DNA from: Chrysomallon squamiferum
Taxonomy: Eukaryota > Mollusca > Gastropoda > Neomphalida > Peltospiridae
Assembly (NCBI GenBank): GCA_012295275.1
Contig: CM022670.1
Span: forward strand, 24,068,255 to 24,132,254
Length of the DNA stretch: 64,000 nucleotides
Direction: 5' to 3'
Made by a program: the position numbers and the translations under genes. This document shows positions 61,113 to 64,000 of the stretch, piece after piece (within the stretch, counting starts at the first letter, position 1; every line of letters starts with the position of its first letter). The notes beneath the pieces were generated by a model that saw only the letters and a list, made by a program, of their open reading frames with translations, had not been told where the DNA came from and did not search any database.

Positions 61113-61672
61113 GTTGTATACAATCAGTACAGTGAGACAGGATTGGTCAAACAGTAATAACTTGACTGATCTCAGTTTGTTAGTAAGACTGCTGTATACA
61201 ATCAGTACAGTGAGACAGGATTGGTCAGTCAAACAGTAATAACTTGACTGATCTCAGTTTGTTAGTAAGACTGCTGTATACAATCAGTACAGTGAGACAG
61301 GATTGGTCAAACAGTAATAACTTGACTAATACTCAGTTTGTTAGTAAGACTGCTGTATACAATCAGTACAGTGAGACAGGATTGGTCAAACAGTAATAAC
61401 TTGACTAATACTCAATTTGTTAGTAAGACTGCTGTATACAATCAGTACAGTGAGACAGGATTGGTCAAACAGTAATAACTTGACTAATACTCAATTTGTT
61501 AGTAAGACTGCTGTATACAATCAGTACAGTGAGACAGGATTGGTCAAACAATAATAACTTGACTAATACTCAATTTGTTAGTAAGACTGCTGTATACAAT
61601 CAGTACAGTGAGACAGGATTGGTCAAACAATAATAACTTGACTGATCTCAGTTTGTTAGTAAGACTGCTGTA
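61113..61672 (+). repeat. Minisatellite, seven copies of a 79-bp unit
   Basis: Each unit contains GTATACAATCAGTACAGTGA, GACAGGATTGGTCAAACA, TAATAACTTGACT and TTTGTTAGTAAGACTGCT. Units start at 61115, 61194, 61276, 61355, 61434, 61513 and 61592 (spacing 79, with one of 82). Copies differ by very few bases, so the array is young. The first and last units carry CTGATCTCAG and the middle ones CTAATACTCA, so variants are ordered along the array. The unit length is not a multiple of three and no protein is implied. Confidence 0.97.
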
Positions 61673-62237
61673 CCACCTGCTGTTATGAAATCTCTTGCAT
61701 CTCTTTCTCTGACATTGTTTCTTTCCTTTGCTGCATCCCACGCCCACCACAACTGACTGAAAAATGTCAACAAGATCAGCTTGAGTTAACTTTGCTGAAA
61801 CAATTTTTACCTGAAACAGTTCTTCTTCTGTTGACACACAAAGCATTAAGACAACAGTTCAACACCATTCACATTGGATGAAAGATGATTCTTTTACCTT
61901 CAGAACTAGGAATGAAAAGTTTTGTTAACTATATGATACAATATTTTGGATTGTTTAACAAATCTGCCAGTGCTAGCAAGATTACAGTGAATACATTGCA
62001 AACTTGAATTTGCAAAACAAGTTTTGGTTAAGATTGACAAATGTAACTGCAATTGTAAAACAGTTACATCAAGTATACAATTAGCAAGTTAAAATGGTTT
62101 ATCAAAAGAATCAGACTGTTATTTCAGTTTTCCTAAAATGTTTCCAGTAAAGTATTTATATAACACTGAATTTTTCAGTAATCACATGAAGTTCCTAGGG
62201 AATTTATTACTGTAAAAGACACACACCCAGACATTTA

Positions 62238-62239
<2 letters not shown>

Positions 62240-62293
<54 letters not shown>
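62240..62293. repeat. (TC)n microsatellite, about 27 units
   Basis: Uninterrupted CT repeat, a polypurine/polypyrimidine mirror tract able to form a triplex (H-DNA). Confidence 0.95.
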
Positions 62294-62299
<6 letters not shown>

Positions 62300-62705
62300 C
62301 TGACTTACCTTAACACTGCACAATTCTCTGAGTCTGTAATGTACTATTACTGTCACATATATATTTTTTTTTTTGATATGGGCAAATTGCTGCACTGCTA
62401 TTCAGTAGAAATCAATTTCTATTAAACCATTTTAATTATTAAAAGTTGATTCATTTTTAAGCTTTCAAAGCAATAAAAATTTGCCTTCTTCAGCTTAGTG
62501 ATCCTAATGGAAGTTGTTTCTGTTAGGTTTTGTTTAAATTAAAAATGGCAACATTACTGTCAGCTAATGTTTTTCTTTAATACAGTTTTGGACTTCAGAC
62601 AGAATAGATTTTGAAACCAAGGAACGAATGATCAGTCTTTTTTGGTTGACTCACTTTATAATGAAGCTATTTTCCTTCAGCAGATATACCAAATGCCTGA
62701 ATGTT

Positions 62706-62760
<55 letters not shown>

Positions 62761-62795
62761 GCAATAATAATAATAGTAATAATAGTAATAATAGC

Positions 62796-62826
<31 letters not shown>

Positions 62827-62875
62827 GTAGTAATAGTAATAATAGCAATAATAATAATAATAATAGTAATAGTAA

Positions 62876-62922
<47 letters not shown>

Positions 62923-62941
62923 ATAAAAAAAAAAAAAAAAA
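62706..62941. repeat. Long compound (TAA)n, (TAG)n, (TAGTAA)n and poly-A array
   Basis: About 230 bp of TAA-family triplets with GCA, GTA and TAG variants, ending in 14 TAG units and an A-run. The open plus-strand frames (poly-Asn to poly-Ser, and poly-Ile to poly-Val) result from the array. Confidence 0.97.
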
Positions 62942-63934
62942 ATCTGTTCTGAGACTGAGTTTGTATATTAAATAATACTTACTTTACTATAGAACTCCAG
63001 AAACATATTGCATGCATTACAGATATATCACAATTAATTATGAACTACAATTTATCACTGTCACAATTAAATTAACAAAGCCTATATATTTCAGTTAATG
63101 ATAGGCTTCAGTTCATCTGTACTGTGCTAAAAATCATTCATACTGATAGCTGTCTCAAATATAAATTAGACTACCATGACTCTTTACAACATTATATTCC
63201 AATCAGCTTCTGGGTCCAGTAATACAATAAACAGTAATGTGAGTGATTTCTCTGTAGCTATATTGATGTGTAAATTAATAACAGAACTGATAAAAGACAA
63301 AAATGTCGTTTTGTCATGAAATGTGTCATTTATTTTGGTCAACACCGAGGCAGAAATTAATCCAGTCTGTCTGGAAAGCATAAGATCAAGAAATTATTGT
63401 TGGAGAATATTACTTATTTGCAAACGTCCATCTCTTACTTTCTTTGTTTTTCTCCCTCTTCCTTTCTCTCTCAGTTTTCCTTTGTTTTCACTCAACCTCT
63501 CCCCCATTCAACCATTCATCCATATGGACATATGTTTCTTTCTCTGGATCTTTCTGTCCATATTTTTATTATGTATTCAAGCCTTTTTCTGACCATTCAT
63601 CATCCTATATCAAATTTTTTCAATCAGATGTTTTCTTTCTTGCTTACTCATTCTTATTCATTCAGTTTCACTCTGCAGACTCCTGTTTCCCCACTCAGTT
63701 ACTGGTCTTTCACTGGTTTCCAGGACCAGCTTGTTGACTTCTATTCTGATATGTATTTTTAACCTGTTAATGATACTCCAGTTTATTCACTGATCCATTT
63801 CTGGTCATTTGTCTATCCAGCATTTTAAATCATACAAATATACTTTCATGTGCTTGATTTTCTTCATTACATTTCTTTATCTGTCAATATATCTCTATGT
63901 GCTTATTCAACTATCCATTGCATTCATCTACCCA

Positions 63935-63985
63935 TATAGTCATCCATCCATCCATCCATTCATCCATCCATCAGTCCATCCATAC
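63935..63985. repeat. (ATCC)n tetranucleotide repeat at the window end
   Basis: CATCCATCCATC units with minor interruptions. Confidence 0.85.
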
Positions 63986-64000
63986 CTACATATATACATT

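Larger units (their letters stand above)
37868..64000. other. 26-kb region without a supported gene: probable giant intron or intergenic DNA
   Basis: No protein-like exon with convincing splice sites and family similarity was found on either strand. Candidate segments at 45859, 46577 and 56318 were checked and set aside. The region contains microsatellites, tandem and dispersed duplications (listed separately), and several patches of higher complexity. If the WW gene continues, its first intron spans at least this far. Confidence 0.5.

Noticed and set aside
61113-61672. Regular repeats resembling a CRISPR array
   Set aside because: The units are contiguous 79-bp tandem copies without unique spacers, in an animal genome; it is a minisatellite.
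62628-62975. Open frames giving poly-Asn/poly-Ser and poly-Ile/poly-Val
   Set aside because: They are translations of one compound TAA/TAG microsatellite in different frames; no splice sites or flanking protein.
63397-63762. Three overlapping plus-strand frames of 89-121 codons
   Set aside because: A pyrimidine-rich strand lacks stop codons in all frames; the peptides are Ser/Phe/Leu-rich and unlike any family.

Overview
The window is nuclear DNA of an animal. Genes are split by GT-AG introns, the non-coding DNA is very AT-rich, and mono-, di- and trinucleotide microsatellites are dense. There are no operons, ribosome binding sites or other bacterial signals. The coding exons match bilaterian families, and intron sizes, microsatellite density and an eroded Tc1/mariner copy suggest a lophotrochozoan, probably a mollusc and perhaps a cephalopod. 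That placement is inference from general character, not from a diagnostic marker.

Layout, left to right. (1) Positions 1-326 hold what looks like the last two coding exons of an unidentified plus-strand gene. (2) Positions 4795-11163 carry a complete seven-exon plus-strand TMEM165/GDT1 gene (323 codons, both E-x-G-D-[KR]-[TS] motifs present). Its 3' flank contains a 446-bp MITE with terminal inverted repeats. (3) After an intergenic stretch with possible promoter sequence (15.6-17.0 kb), a plus-strand JADE family gene (HBO1 acetyltransferase complex subunit, PHD plus extended PHD) has coding exons from 19069 to 28325, about 1160 codons. A decayed antisense reading frame lies just upstream (17.6-18.8 kb), and a broken Tc1/mariner element sits in a late intron (about 25.0-25.7 kb). 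(4) SCOC (short coiled-coil protein) is on the minus strand at 31252-32772, tail-to-tail with JADE. Its promoter region at 33.0-33.07 kb contains an E-box, a full CRE and a YY1-like motif. (5) At 37770-37867 is the first coding exon of a plus-strand WW-domain protein, with a possible untranslated first exon near 33.7-33.9 kb. It ends in the middle of the WW domain. I could not find the partner exon before the window ends, so 38-64 kb is most simply a giant first intron or intron plus intergenic DNA.

The 38-64 kb region has no gene I can support. It holds microsatellites, several local duplications (48.9/50.3 kb, 57.2/59.8 kb, 60.5/60.8 kb), a seven-copy 79-bp minisatellite (61.1-61.7 kb), and patches of higher sequence complexity that may be cis-regulatory.

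The genes do not form one pathway. TMEM165 is a Golgi ion transporter, SCOC acts at Golgi and autophagy membranes, and JADE is a chromatin factor. Their human relatives TMEM165, JADE1 and SCOC all lie on chromosome 4, so the cluster may be a remnant of an old bilaterian linkage group. I saw no clear case of a wholly new biological system. The most checkable observations are the JADE splice alternatives and SUMO-motif cluster, the MITE, the decayed antisense frame and the unidentified WW gene.
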